A program made the translations under genes and the position numbers. Positions 1-7,098 of a stretch of DNA of 9,175 nt are shown piece after piece. The notes under the pieces were generated by a model that did no database searches, was not told where the DNA came from, and saw only the letters and a program-made list of their open reading frames with translations. Source of the DNA: Scalindua sp964437425 (GTDB lineage: Bacteria; Planctomycetota; Brocadiia; Brocadiales; Scalinduaceae); contig CAYTGO010000092.1 in NCBI GenBank assembly GCA_964437425.1, forward strand, positions 1 to 9,175, given 5' to 3'. Position 1 is the stretch's first letter, and each line of letters starts with the position of its first letter.

Positions 1-39
1 TTTAATATCAATAAAAAAATCTGTTCTTTAGTTGATTTG

Positions 40-792
40 TCAAGAATTTGCAGGTTTTTCACCTATATGGATTGTGACTATGCCCAATGTTCTGGTAAAA
101 AACTTTACATTATTCAGGCCGCACTGTTCCATCTTCTGTTTCAAGCTAAGTCTATCCGGAAATGCCAATACTGATTGTGGCAGATATGAATATGCATCAA
201 CCTTGCTTTTAGCGATTAACCTCCCAATCATTGGTAGTATCTTAGTAAAATAGAAGAAGTATATTTTTTTAAAAAGAAAATTTGTCGGTTGGGAGAATTC
301 CAGTATTACAACCTTGCCATTCGGCCCGACTACTCTTCTCATCTCTTTTATTCCTCCCTCCAGATTAGAGACGTTTCTTATACCAAAAGCAACAGTAGAG
401 ACCTCAAAGGCGTTATCACGGAAGGGAAGTTGCAGTGTGTCAGCTTCCACAAGTTTGATCTTGCTTTCCAGATGCCTCTTCTTAATCTTCGGTAATCCAT
501 ATTTCAGCATGTCGTGGCAATAGTCACTTCCGACTACCAGCCCATTTCCATTCAATGATTTTGAATGTGATATGGCAAGATCTGCAGTGCCGGTACAAAC
601 ATCCAGCACTTTAGTATCCGGCTTTATTCCACTTACTTTTACCGCAAACTTCCGCCATGACTTATCGAAGTTAAGACTTAAGATTGCGTTTAGCAGATCA
701 TATACTCCCACGATAGAGCCAAACATGCTCTTTATGTTTTCAGCTCTCTTTTTTAAGAGTTCTTCTTGTTCTATTTCTTTATTGCTATTCAT
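40..792 (-). CDS. ubiE: UbiE/MenG-type demethylmenaquinone (2-polyprenyl-benzoquinol) C-methyltransferase
   Basis: A 250-residue SAM-dependent methyltransferase, the usual family length. It should carry out the C-methylation that turns demethylmenaquinone into menaquinone (or the equivalent ubiquinone step) at the inner face of the cytoplasmic membrane. Visible hallmarks are the N-terminal family signature YDLLNAILSL with a following WR (residues 31-47), SAM motif I VLDVCTGTADLA (62-73), the acidic SAM-ribose region around GSD (88-90), LPF followed by FGIRNV (122-141), and the second family signature RRVVGPNGK...LEFSQP (152-169). The start is ATG at 792; no convincing Shine-Dalgarno precedes it, but the protein begins at the normal family position. 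It lies 55 bp downstream of larE on the same strand, so the two are probably co-transcribed. Which quinone is made cannot be told from this gene alone; menaquinone is the inference for an anaerobe. Family assignment is very secure. Confidence 0.95.
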   Translation of the reverse strand: MNSNKEIEQEELLKKRAENIKSMFGSIVGVYDLLNAILSLNFDKSWRKFAVKVSGIKPDTKVLDVCTGTADLAISHSKSLNGNGLVVGSDYCHDMLKYGLPKIKKRHLESKIKLVEADTLQLPFRDNAFEVSTVAFGIRNVSNLEGGIKEMRRVVGPNGKVVILEFSQPTNFLFKKIYFFYFTKILPMIGRLIAKSKVDAYSYLPQSVLAFPDRLSLKQKMEQCGLNNVKFFTRTLGIVTIHIGEKPANS

Positions 793-847
793 TAATAACT
801 TGTAAGGTGTAAGGGTGGGTAATGTCCACCGTTCTTTTTATACAATC

Positions 848-1675
848 TCAGCTTATTTTCAGCTCATTCTCAGAAAGTATTTCATTCATACTTCCGCTAC
901 GGTAACCTTCTAAATCCAGCGTAACATAAGTAAAACCGATCTCTTTAAACTTAGCGGTTAATTCTTCTCTTACAGGTGAATTGATGAGAAGATGTATGTC
1001 ATCCGGTAAAATCTCTATTCTGGCAATTGTTTCATGGTGCCTTACTCTAAATTGTATCAGGCCTAAGCTTCTCAAATATGTTTCAGCTTCTGAAACCATG
1101 CTTATCTTCTCTTCAGTGATAGACTGACCATATGGAAATCTGGAAGACAAACAGGCATATGCAGGTTTATTCCAGTTAGGAAGATTTAGAAGTTTAGAGA
1201 CTTCGCGTATGTCCTTCTTTGCCAAACCTGCCTCCTTTAAAGGACTCCTGACATTCAGCTCTTTGGAGGCCTTTAATCCCGGTCGGAATTCCTGTGTGTC
1301 GTCCAGATTAGCACCGTCAGCAACATTCAGAAAACCATGTTCTTTTGCAATCTCTTTCAGTTTTCCGAATAGTTCAGTTTTACAAAAGTAGCACCTTTCT
1401 GGAGGATTGTTTGCGAATCCTTCGATAGCCAGCTCACTGGTATCAACTACCAGATGTTTAATGCCTATCTCACTGGCCAGCTTTTGTGACTCCTTAAACT
1501 CAAAATCTGGATACGTTTCCGACCTTGCAGTAACCGCCATAGAATTGTCTTTGAGGGTGTCGTAGCATACTTTGGCAACAAGCGTACTGTCCACACCGCC
1601 GGAAAATGCGACCACAACACTCTCCAGTTCGCTGACAACCTCTTTTAATTTAGATAGTTTCTCTTCTACTTCCAA
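848..1675 (-). CDS. larE: LarE-type ATP-dependent sulfur transferase (pyridinium-3,5-bisthiocarboxylate mononucleotide synthesis)
   Basis: A 275-residue PP-loop ATP pyrophosphatase of the LarE family. LarE adenylates the carboxylates of pyridinium-3,5-biscarboxylic acid mononucleotide and replaces oxygen with sulfur, making the precursor of the nickel-pincer nucleotide cofactor of lactate racemase and related LarA enzymes. The PP-loop SGGVDS is at residues 25-30, then ARSETYP (50-56), PPERCYFCK (91-99), DGANLDD (120-126), RSPL (143-146) and KPAYACLSSRFPYG (170-183). C175 sits where the sacrificial cysteine of the Lactobacillus enzyme is. The extra CxxC pair C95/C98 gives the three-cysteine arrangement known from the [4Fe-4S] LarE of Thermotoga. 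The start is TTG at 1675, supported by a well-placed GAGG; no in-frame ATG was found in the roughly 50 bases checked upstream. No larA, larB or larC is in the window. Cytoplasmic. The family is secure; the physiological target is not known. Confidence 0.93.
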   Translation of the reverse strand: MEVEEKLSKLKEVVSELESVVVAFSGGVDSTLVAKVCYDTLKDNSMAVTARSETYPDFEFKESQKLASEIGIKHLVVDTSELAIEGFANNPPERCYFCKTELFGKLKEIAKEHGFLNVADGANLDDTQEFRPGLKASKELNVRSPLKEAGLAKKDIREVSKLLNLPNWNKPAYACLSSRFPYGQSITEEKISMVSEAETYLRSLGLIQFRVRHHETIARIEILPDDIHLLINSPVREELTAKFKEIGFTYVTLDLEGYRSGSMNEILSENELKIS

Positions 1676-1683
1676 AAATATAA

Positions 1684-1687
1684 CCTC
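1684..1687 (-). promoter_or_regulatory. Ribosome binding site fixing the TTG start of larE
   Basis: On the minus strand the sequence ACGAGG ends 8 bases before the TTG codon at 1675-1673. The GAGG core with this spacing is the reason for accepting the non-ATG start. The protein begins about 20 residues before the PP-loop strand, as expected for LarE. Confidence 0.6.
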
Positions 1688-1829
1688 GTTGAAATTAGAA
1701 ATTTGTTCCTCAAATATGAGCCATATTAGGCGACCAAAATTACGAGATGAAAATCAATTTTACAGCTAACGATGTTAACACACACACATGATGAATGCAA
1801 ATATCGATTTAGGCATTTGGAGGAGTTTA

Positions 1830-1916
1830 GTGGAGGTACAAAGCAGAATGTATACTCTTTTGAGGGCAATTTCCTGCAGTATAATAAGTTGTCTGTTTTC
1901 TCGGATATTGCCTTGA
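1830..1916 (+). CDS. Possible 28-codon small ORF with strong ribosome binding site, unknown function
   Basis: A GTG-initiated reading frame on the plus strand in the 263-bp gap between larE and the response regulator gene. It is preceded by GGAGGAG (1819-1825), four to six bases from the GTG depending on register; a second GGAGG (1832-1836) lies 11 bases before an internal ATG at 1848. The predicted peptide begins MEVQSRMYTLL. It has a hydrophobic, cysteine-containing centre (AISCSIISCLF) and ends in SRILP, so it could be membrane-associated. Its end is 22 bp from the convergent response regulator gene. The only support is the Shine-Dalgarno quality and length; a chance purine-rich tract is at least as likely. 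No family is recognised. Confidence 0.2.
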   Translation: MEVQSRMYTLLRAISCSIISCLFSRILP

Positions 1917-1938
1917 TTCGTGAAGTGTTTAATTAACG

Positions 1939-2970
1939 TCAGGACCAGACCTTTTTCTCTGAAATGATACCCAGGCAGGCATCTACAACATCAGAATCAT
2001 AAACAGTACCTCTATTATCAAATATCACTTCTTGCGCTTTTTCAATACCGAGAGCCGGCCGATAGGGTCTATGTGGTACTATGGCATCCACAACATCAGC
2101 AACGCTCAGAATTCTGGCTTCAATGAGAATGCTCTCACCTTTTAAACCAGATGGATATCCGGAACCATCCATTCTTTCGTGATGTTGAAGTACGAATTCT
2201 GCAATGGGCCATTGAAATTCAATCGACTTCAATATGTCGTAGCCTGCCTGTGAATGTGTCTTTATCATATCGAATTCCAACTCAGTTAATTTGCCGCATT
2301 TACTGAGTATCTCAGTGGGTACCTGCATCTTTCCGATGTCATGGATAGTCCCTGCCAGATGAATGCTGTCAATTTGCTCCTTAGGGATATCCATTTTTTC
2401 TGCTATGGCACTGGCAAGGTCCGCAACCTGTCGCTGGTGACCGGCTGTATAAGGGTCCCTCATCTCTACTGTCATTGCCATTGCATGGATGGTTCCTTCA
2501 ATATTTGTCTTTATTTTGTCCGTACACTTTTTGAGTTCTTTATAGAGAGATTCACTAAGCTTGACATTGCTGGCGATAATCCTATACGATTCTACAGCAC
2601 TGACTACAGTATCCATGAGCTGTTCAGGATCTCCCTTTTGTACATAAGCGTGTGGCCGGAACTGCCTTCTCAGGTCTCTTCTCTCATCCTGCCTGACAGC
2701 GGCTCCTGTGTGGAAAATTATAGGTACGTATGGGTTTATTGACTTGATCTTTTTGAATACCTGCAGTCCGGTCATATCCGGCATATTAATGTCCAGCACC
2801 ACAGCATGAATATTGTTGTCGAACTTGTCAATTGCTTCCTTGCCTGTCAAGAACGCGTCAATCTGATAACCTTCTTCTTCTAATAAAAGTGCGGTAGTTC
2901 TGAGGACGGAATCGTCATCGTCTATAACCATTACTTTCGCTTTTTTATGTTCGTATGAGTTGACATCCAT
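1939..2970 (-). CDS. Two-component response regulator with HD-GYP output (predicted cyclic-di-GMP phosphodiesterase)
   Basis: A 343-residue cytoplasmic protein. An N-terminal receiver domain (about 11-128) has the acidic pocket VIDDDD (15-20), phosphoacceptor D60 in VLDINMP, T88 and K112. A short helical linker follows (about 129-155), then an HD-GYP domain (about 157-340). HD-GYP hallmarks are RDPYTAGH (171-178), the HD pair H210-D211 followed by IGK, H239, HHERMDGSGYP (263-273), and SVADVVDA (289-296) with RPYRPA. The predicted metal ligands H178, H210, D211, H239, H263, H264 and D292 are all present, so it should be catalytically competent in degrading cyclic di-GMP. Tyr (Y174) sits where some three-metal HD-GYP enzymes have Glu, which suggests a two-metal site. 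The ATG at 2970 is 26 bp after the histidine kinase stop, with only a weak GTGA-like ribosome site, so it is presumably the cognate partner in one operon. The controlled process is not indicated by neighbours. Confidence 0.93.
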   Translation of the reverse strand: MDVNSYEHKKAKVMVIDDDDSVLRTTALLLEEEGYQIDAFLTGKEAIDKFDNNIHAVVLDINMPDMTGLQVFKKIKSINPYVPIIFHTGAAVRQDERRDLRRQFRPHAYVQKGDPEQLMDTVVSAVESYRIIASNVKLSESLYKELKKCTDKIKTNIEGTIHAMAMTVEMRDPYTAGHQRQVADLASAIAEKMDIPKEQIDSIHLAGTIHDIGKMQVPTEILSKCGKLTELEFDMIKTHSQAGYDILKSIEFQWPIAEFVLQHHERMDGSGYPSGLKGESILIEARILSVADVVDAIVPHRPYRPALGIEKAQEVIFDNRGTVYDSDVVDACLGIISEKKVWS

Positions 2971-2996
2971 GTCACTTTTTATGAATTTGTACTTTG

Positions 2997-3833
2997 TCAG
3001 GTTGATCCGGCATCATTGCCCTCTAATGGCAACTTGATGAACATTGTTGTTCCGACTCCTTCTTGACTTTTCACATCGATAACCCCATTATGTTTTTGAA
3101 TAATTCCATGGCATACTGCCAGGCCAATCCCGGTTCCACGTGGTTTTGTTGTAAATAGTGGATCGAATATTTTTTTGATCTCATTTTCAGGAATACCACA
3201 TCCCGAATCTCCTACTTCAACTTCCATAAAACCCTCTGACACCTTGGTACTGATTTTTAAGTTTCCACCATCTGTCATTGCCTGGTAAGCATTCTGAATC
3301 AAATTTTTCAGTACCAGGCCTATTTGATTTGCATCTATCATTATCATGGGTAGATCAGGTTGAAGGCTTTTGGACAGTTTGATGTTTTCAGCTATCTCGG
3401 CTCTCGACAGTGCGTCATTAACAACAGTATTAATATCAAATGCGAGCCTGGCGGGTTCACTAACACGCGTGAAACCTAGAAGATCATTTATGATTTTGGA
3501 GCATCTGTCAATCTCGTTGTCCATTATATCAAGAAATTGTATGATCTTTTCGTCGATGTCCGGGATTGCTTCTTTGGACAATTTTCTTTTCAAAAGGAAA
3601 ACCGCGTTCTTTATTGCACTCAGTGGATTTCTTAATTCATGACTTACTCCGGAGGCTAAAGTACCTACAGCGGAAATCTTTTCTGCTCTTACCATTTGCT
3701 CTTGTACCTCATTCGATTGCTCATTCTTCCGGACCAACTCACTGTTAATTAACGATAGTTCCTTGTTTGCGTTCTCAAGTTCTTTTATAACGGCTTCTTT
3801 TTCTTCAATGAGTTGTTTCAGGTTCTTTTCCAT
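2997..3833 (-). CDS. Soluble sensor histidine kinase lacking a recognisable sensor domain
   Basis: A 278-residue histidine kinase made of an N-terminal coiled coil (about 5-52, rich in Glu, Lys, Leu and Asn), a HisKA dimerisation/phosphoacceptor domain with H65 in SHELRNPLSAIKNA (64-77), and a HATPase_c domain. The N box has N177 and N181 (NLIQNAYQAM), the G1 box is DSGCGIP (209-215), the F box is FDPLFTTK (223-230) and the G2 box is GTGIGL (233-238). All catalytic elements are intact. No transmembrane helix or PAS/GAF domain is present. The frame is closed by a stop (3864-3866) 30 bases upstream of the ATG, so this is the full length of the frame and a sensor domain has not been missed. The signal must come through the coiled coil or a partner protein. 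It is first in a two-gene unit with the HD-GYP response regulator, which it presumably phosphorylates. No good Shine-Dalgarno precedes the ATG. Confidence 0.92.
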   Translation of the reverse strand: MEKNLKQLIEEKEAVIKELENANKELSLINSELVRKNEQSNEVQEQMVRAEKISAVGTLASGVSHELRNPLSAIKNAVFLLKRKLSKEAIPDIDEKIIQFLDIMDNEIDRCSKIINDLLGFTRVSEPARLAFDINTVVNDALSRAEIAENIKLSKSLQPDLPMIMIDANQIGLVLKNLIQNAYQAMTDGGNLKISTKVSEGFMEVEVGDSGCGIPENEIKKIFDPLFTTKPRGTGIGLAVCHGIIQKHNGVIDVKSQEGVGTTMFIKLPLEGNDAGST

Positions 3834-3970
3834 TTGGCTAAATTGGGATGTACGTAAGCCTTTTCAGCTTTCTAGCTTAAATCCCCTGGTGCTACCTTAT
3901 TTGAGTTGGAAAAAGTGTTAAAGCAATTACAGATGTAAATTGTTGTTTAGAATATGATTTCCTGTGAAAT

Positions 3971-4070
3971 ACTATTTTTGTGGTAACATCCATGTCAGGT
4001 TGAATTGATTAAGTCAGGCCTCCTTGCCTTTACTAGCTTATTATGTTATTCAATACTCTATAAAAGTCAA
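3971..4070 (-). promoter_or_regulatory. Weak sigma70-like promoter candidates for the histidine kinase/response regulator operon
   Basis: This lies in the 286-bp stretch between the GTPase gene and the histidine kinase, where no gene was seen. Two minus-strand candidates exist. One is a -35 of CTGACA (3998-3993) with a -10 of AATAGT (3976-3971), spacing 16. The other is TTGACT (4070-4065) with CATAAT (4045-4040), spacing 19, which is long. Either would give a leader of roughly 130-200 bases. An imperfect palindrome CAATTAC/GTAAATTG (3924-3942) lies between them and the gene. These are consensus matches read by eye in AT-rich DNA and could be chance. Confidence 0.25.
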
Positions 4071-4119
4071 GCTATTAATACTTCTCTGTTGCTGCAAAAT
4101 CTGTGAAAGAGTTAATCGA

Positions 4120-5442
4120 TCAGCTTGGAGTAATATAGTCTGTTATTAAGCGTTTCAAGTCAGGCTTACTTGTTTCCTGGAGTTCGTAATTCGCCCTTAT
4201 GATAGGTTTGTTTATACTGATTATTTTACCTAAATCTATCGGTGTACCTGTAATGACAGTATCACACTCTGTTTGATTAATAGTCTCTTCAAGATCAGTG
4301 ATTTGCTTGTTGCTATAACCCATGGCGGGAAGAAGCTTGTCAATATCAGGATATTTATTGAATGTCTCTTTTATACTACCGACTGCATATGGTTTAGGGT
4401 CAACAATTACGGATGCACCATATTCTCTGGCTGCCAGGACAGCGGCACCATATGCCATTCCACCATGTGTTACTGTAGGTCCATCCTCCACAGCAAGAAC
4501 TCTGCAGTCCTTTATTTTATCCGGGTTCTCAATCGAAATTTTCAAGGTTGCGTCAATGATGGAAGCTTCTGGATTTCTTTGCTTTATATTCTCTTTAACC
4601 TTGATTATGTTTTCAGGATCGGCATATTCTTCTTTGCTTATAATAACAATGTGCGCAAGCATGAGGTTTGTTTCGCCGGGGAAATACGTTAATTCATCTC
4701 CCGGTCTGTGTGGGTCTACTAGTGTTATATGGAGATCAGGTTTGAAGAATGGTAAGTCGTTGTTACCTCCATCCCATACTATTACGTCGGCTTCTTCTTC
4801 TGCCTTTCTTAATATCGCTTCATAATCAACGCCTGCGTAGACGACGATTCCCTGTTCTATATGAGGTTCATATTCCTCCATCTCTTCTATAGTGCAGTCA
4901 TGCAAGGCAAGGTCTTCATACGTTTCAAAGCGTTGTACTTTCTGCTTTGCCAGATCTCCATAAGGCATAGGATGGCGGATAGCCACGACTTTCTTCCCTG
5001 TGTCCTTTAATATGCGGCATACTCTCCTTGTAGCGGCACTCTTACCACATCCTGTTCTGACAGCGCAGATAGCAATAATAGGGACTTTGCTGCTGAGCAT
5101 AGTTTGCCCCGCACCCATAATCACTAAACTGGCACCGGCAGCCTGAACCTCGCTGGCCTTGTGCATCACGTATTCGTGTGGCACATCACTGTATGAAAAG
5201 ACGACGTCATCAACCTTCTGTTTTTTGATGAGTTCGGGCAGCTCATTTTCATCATAGATCGGAATGCCGTCAGGGTATAATCTGCCGGCAAGTTCAGATG
5301 GATATTTCCGATCAGCGATGTTCGGAATCTGAGTTGCCGTGAATGCTACAACCTCATAGTCTTCATTGTCTCTAAAGGCAACGTTGAAATTATGGAAATC
5401 CCTTCCTGCTGCTCCCATTATCAGGGTTCTTCTTTTTTTCAT
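4120..5442 (-). CDS. Cyclic 2,3-diphosphoglycerate synthetase-like P-loop GTPase (COG2403-type)
   Basis: A 440-residue cytoplasmic protein matching, as far as I can recognise it, the predicted-GTPase family that includes archaeal cyclic 2,3-diphosphoglycerate synthetase. That enzyme closes 2,3-diphosphoglycerate into the cyclic anhydride using ATP. The N-terminal part (1-118) is Rossmann-like, opening LIMGAAGRDFHNFN (7-20). A P-loop AVRTGCGKSAATRRV (127-141) follows; it lacks the first Gly of classical Walker A, as in MinD/MobB-type (SIMIBI) NTPases. Next come IRHPMPYGDL (155-164), an acidic Walker-B-like VWDGGNNDLP (222-231), PGDELTYFPGE (247-257) and a C-terminal EDGPTVTHGGMAYGAA (319-334). 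No signal peptide or membrane helix was found. It starts at ATG 5442, divergent from the M16 genes, with a weak ribosome site. Family membership is fairly sure; that it makes cyclic diphosphoglycerate in a bacterium is only an annotation-level inference, and it may act on another acid or nucleotide substrate. Confidence 0.75.
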   Translation of the reverse strand: MKKRRTLIMGAAGRDFHNFNVAFRDNEDYEVVAFTATQIPNIADRKYPSELAGRLYPDGIPIYDENELPELIKKQKVDDVVFSYSDVPHEYVMHKASEVQAAGASLVIMGAGQTMLSSKVPIIAICAVRTGCGKSAATRRVCRILKDTGKKVVAIRHPMPYGDLAKQKVQRFETYEDLALHDCTIEEMEEYEPHIEQGIVVYAGVDYEAILRKAEEEADVIVWDGGNNDLPFFKPDLHITLVDPHRPGDELTYFPGETNLMLAHIVIISKEEYADPENIIKVKENIKQRNPEASIIDATLKISIENPDKIKDCRVLAVEDGPTVTHGGMAYGAAVLAAREYGASVIVDPKPYAVGSIKETFNKYPDIDKLLPAMGYSNKQITDLEETINQTECDTVITGTPIDLGKIISINKPIIRANYELQETSKPDLKRLITDYITPS

Positions 5443-5492
5443 ACTTTTCAGTTCTGAGATTTTGTTGTTAATATGATTTGCAGTTTAAAATT

Positions 5493-5520
5493 ACTATAGT
5501 ATGAAATAAATATCAACAGA
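5493..5520 (-). promoter_or_regulatory. Tentative promoter of the GTPase gene
   Basis: On the minus strand TATAGT (5498-5493) is a five-of-six match to a -10 element, about 50 bases before the ATG at 5442. The -35 region would fall near 5515-5520, where no good hexamer is found; TTGATA (5516-5511) is a better -35 match but lies only 12 bases away. The -35 area overlaps the left arm of the inverted repeat at 5518-5546. Low confidence. Confidence 0.25.
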
Positions 5521-5546
5521 AAACAGTTTTGGCTGTTCTGTTTTCT
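5518..5546. repeat. Perfect 9-bp inverted repeat in the divergent promoter region
   Basis: AGAAAACAG (5518-5526) and CTGTTTTCT (5538-5546) are exact reverse complements separated by 11 bases. An inner AACAG/CTGTT pairing (5522-5526 with 5533-5537) is an alternative fold. It sits between the tentative GTPase promoter and the M16 promoter, a typical place for an operator bound by a dimeric regulator. It has no trailing T-run following a GC-rich stem and follows no gene end, so a terminator is unlikely. Confidence 0.5.
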
Positions 5547-5556
5547 CAGAATCCAC

Positions 5557-5585
5557 TTGCCTTGATTCTGGATTGGGAATACAAT
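5557..5585 (+). promoter_or_regulatory. Sigma70-like promoter for the M16 peptidase operon
   Basis: TTGCCT (5557-5562) and TACAAT (5580-5585) are separated by exactly 17 bases. The -10 matches consensus at five of six positions and the -35 at four. A transcript would begin near 5592 and leave a leader of about 57 bases before the ATG at 5649. It lies downstream of the in-frame TTG at 5529, which argues against that TTG as the true start. Confidence 0.5.
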
Positions 5586-5648
5586 TGCTTAACTGCCGTA
5601 GATGATTTTCGTAGAAGTGTCTTTTTTTACATAATAATAGATAGCGGT

Positions 5649-7004
5649 ATGACGTTTCGACTATTCATAATATGTTTTCTTGTTATTTCTCATTTGTTGG
5701 TTTTTATGCATACATCAACTGCTGAACATATTAAACTGGATCTCAAGGAACATCGCTTAAAGAATGGCTTAAGGCTTATACTCAGCGAAGACCACTCTTC
5801 TCCGATAATAAGTTTTCAGGTGTGGTACAACGTGGGCTCCAGAAATGAAAAACCGGGTACAACAGGTATTTCACATCTCTTTGAGCATATGATGTTCAAG
5901 GGTTCAAAAAATGTTGAACCGGAAGAGCATGGTCGTATCATCCAGCAATATGGAGGCACGGATAACGCTTTTACTGCTAGAGATATGACTGCTTACTTTG
6001 AAAATCTTCCCAGCTCCCAGCTCGAATTAGCTATGAGACTGGAGGCAGACAGGATGGCTCACCTTCGACTTACAGCTGATACTTTGACGTCTGAAAGACA
6101 GGTTGTAAAAGAGGAAAGGCGCATGCGAGTTGATAATTCGCTTATTGGTAAATTGAGTGAAGCGCTATATTCAACAGCATTTACCAGACATCCATATAGA
6201 TGGCCGGTAATAGGATGGATGTCCGATATTGATTCAATAAGCCTGGAAGATTGTAAAGCATTTTATAGTTCATACTATGCGCCAAATAATGCGACTATTA
6301 TATTAGTTGGTGATATAGATTTTCAGGAAACCATCTCAGTTGTGGAGAAGTATTTTGGAAATATACCGTCCGCAGAGCTTACGGAGGGAGTGATACATGT
6401 AGAAGAGGTTCAGAAGGAGGAGAGGGAGAAGGACCTTTTTGTTGATGCCAGCTTCCCATGGCTTGCCGTTGCCTATCACATACCGGAAGCAGCCCATGAT
6501 GATGTCCCGGTGCTGGAGCTTATAGGAAATATACTTACAAGTGGCCGTAGTTCCAGGCTTCACCGGAAAATTATATATGAAGATCAATCAGCACTGTCCG
6601 TCTTTGCATCGGTTGACAACAACAAAGCCCCGGGACTATTTGTTATTACGGTAAATAGCATAAAACAGGGACACACTCTGGAAGAAGTAGAATCTGTAGT
6701 CAATGAGAGCCTTGAACTACTCAAGGCTGAGAAGGTAGCTGAGCGTGAACTTGAGAAGGCAATAAATCAGATGGAAACAAATCTCATTTTTGGCCTTCAG
6801 ACCAACTTTGTCAAAGGCATGCGAATCGGGTTTAGTCTTGCAAGAACGGGAGACCCGTTGGGCTTTGTAAAGAAACTGGAGAGTTACCGACATGCAACCG
6901 CGAAAGATATTCAGAAAGTAGCAAAGAAGTATTTTGCTCCCGAGAATCGAACTATAATAAGGCTGTTTCCTAAAGAGAATTCTGAGATACCTTCTACAAA
7001 ATAA
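5649..7004 (+). CDS. Secreted M16-family zinc metallopeptidase, catalytic subunit (insulinase/PqqL-like, M16B)
   Basis: A 451-residue protein with an N-terminal signal peptide: MTFR, a hydrophobic core at about 5-20, and a plausible cleavage after TSTA at residue 25, so periplasmic. The inverted zinc motif HLFEH is at 76-80 (H76, H80, catalytic E79), with the third zinc ligand E156 in ERQVVKEE, 76 residues on as in the family. Typical M16 landmarks follow: HPYRWPVIGW (181-190), YYAPNNATIILVGDID (209-224) and SGRSSRLHRKI (298-308). The Arg/Tyr substrate-binding pair normally found in the C-terminal half is absent (IYEDQSALSVF at 309-319), which suggests it needs a partner subunit; the next gene supplies one. 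I chose ATG 5649 over the in-frame TTG 5529 because it gives a proper signal peptide and lies after the predicted promoter. Ribosome site is weak. First gene of a probable three-gene plus-strand operon. Confidence 0.93.
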   Translation: MTFRLFIICFLVISHLLVFMHTSTAEHIKLDLKEHRLKNGLRLILSEDHSSPIISFQVWYNVGSRNEKPGTTGISHLFEHMMFKGSKNVEPEEHGRIIQQYGGTDNAFTARDMTAYFENLPSSQLELAMRLEADRMAHLRLTADTLTSERQVVKEERRMRVDNSLIGKLSEALYSTAFTRHPYRWPVIGWMSDIDSISLEDCKAFYSSYYAPNNATIILVGDIDFQETISVVEKYFGNIPSAELTEGVIHVEEVQKEEREKDLFVDASFPWLAVAYHIPEAAHDDVPVLELIGNILTSGRSSRLHRKIIYEDQSALSVFASVDNNKAPGLFVITVNSIKQGHTLEEVESVVNESLELLKAEKVAERELEKAINQMETNLIFGLQTNFVKGMRIGFSLARTGDPLGFVKKLESYRHATAKDIQKVAKKYFAPENRTIIRLFPKENSEIPSTK

Positions 7005-7098
7005 TGTTTGGAATTATGGGGCATGAGTTTACGAAGAATTTAGGATCTGTTTCGTATTCAGGTTTTCGTGCTTCGGATTTAATGTTCTGATATTGCAT

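Noticed and set aside
1..39. Terminator or further gene downstream of ubiE
   Set aside because: The stretch is AT-rich with no hairpin visible and is too short to judge.
1777..1790. Short CA-dinucleotide tract as a phase-variation repeat
   Set aside because: Only about five units, in a non-coding gap, and not placed in an obvious promoter spacer.
2341..2742. 133-codon plus-strand reading frame inside the response regulator gene
   Set aside because: It is fully antisense to a well-conserved receiver/HD-GYP gene, has no family resemblance and no ribosome site that I can see.
4015..4032. AGGC/GCCT stem after the GTPase gene as a terminator
   Set aside because: The stem is only four base pairs and no T-run follows on the minus strand.
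4273..4825. Two overlapping plus-strand frames (139 and 167 codons) inside the GTPase gene
   Set aside because: They are antisense shadows of a strongly coding gene; the translations look like non-coding-strand sequence without recognisable domains.
5529..5648. N-terminal extension of the first M16 protein starting at TTG 5529 (40 extra residues)
   Set aside because: The predicted promoter lies within it, the extension resembles no M16 segment, and it would bury the signal peptide that begins at ATG 5649.
7005..7098. Gap between the two M16 genes as a site for a terminator or small gene
   Set aside because: No stable inverted repeat, T-run or ribosome-site-led frame was seen; it looks like an ordinary intra-operon spacer.
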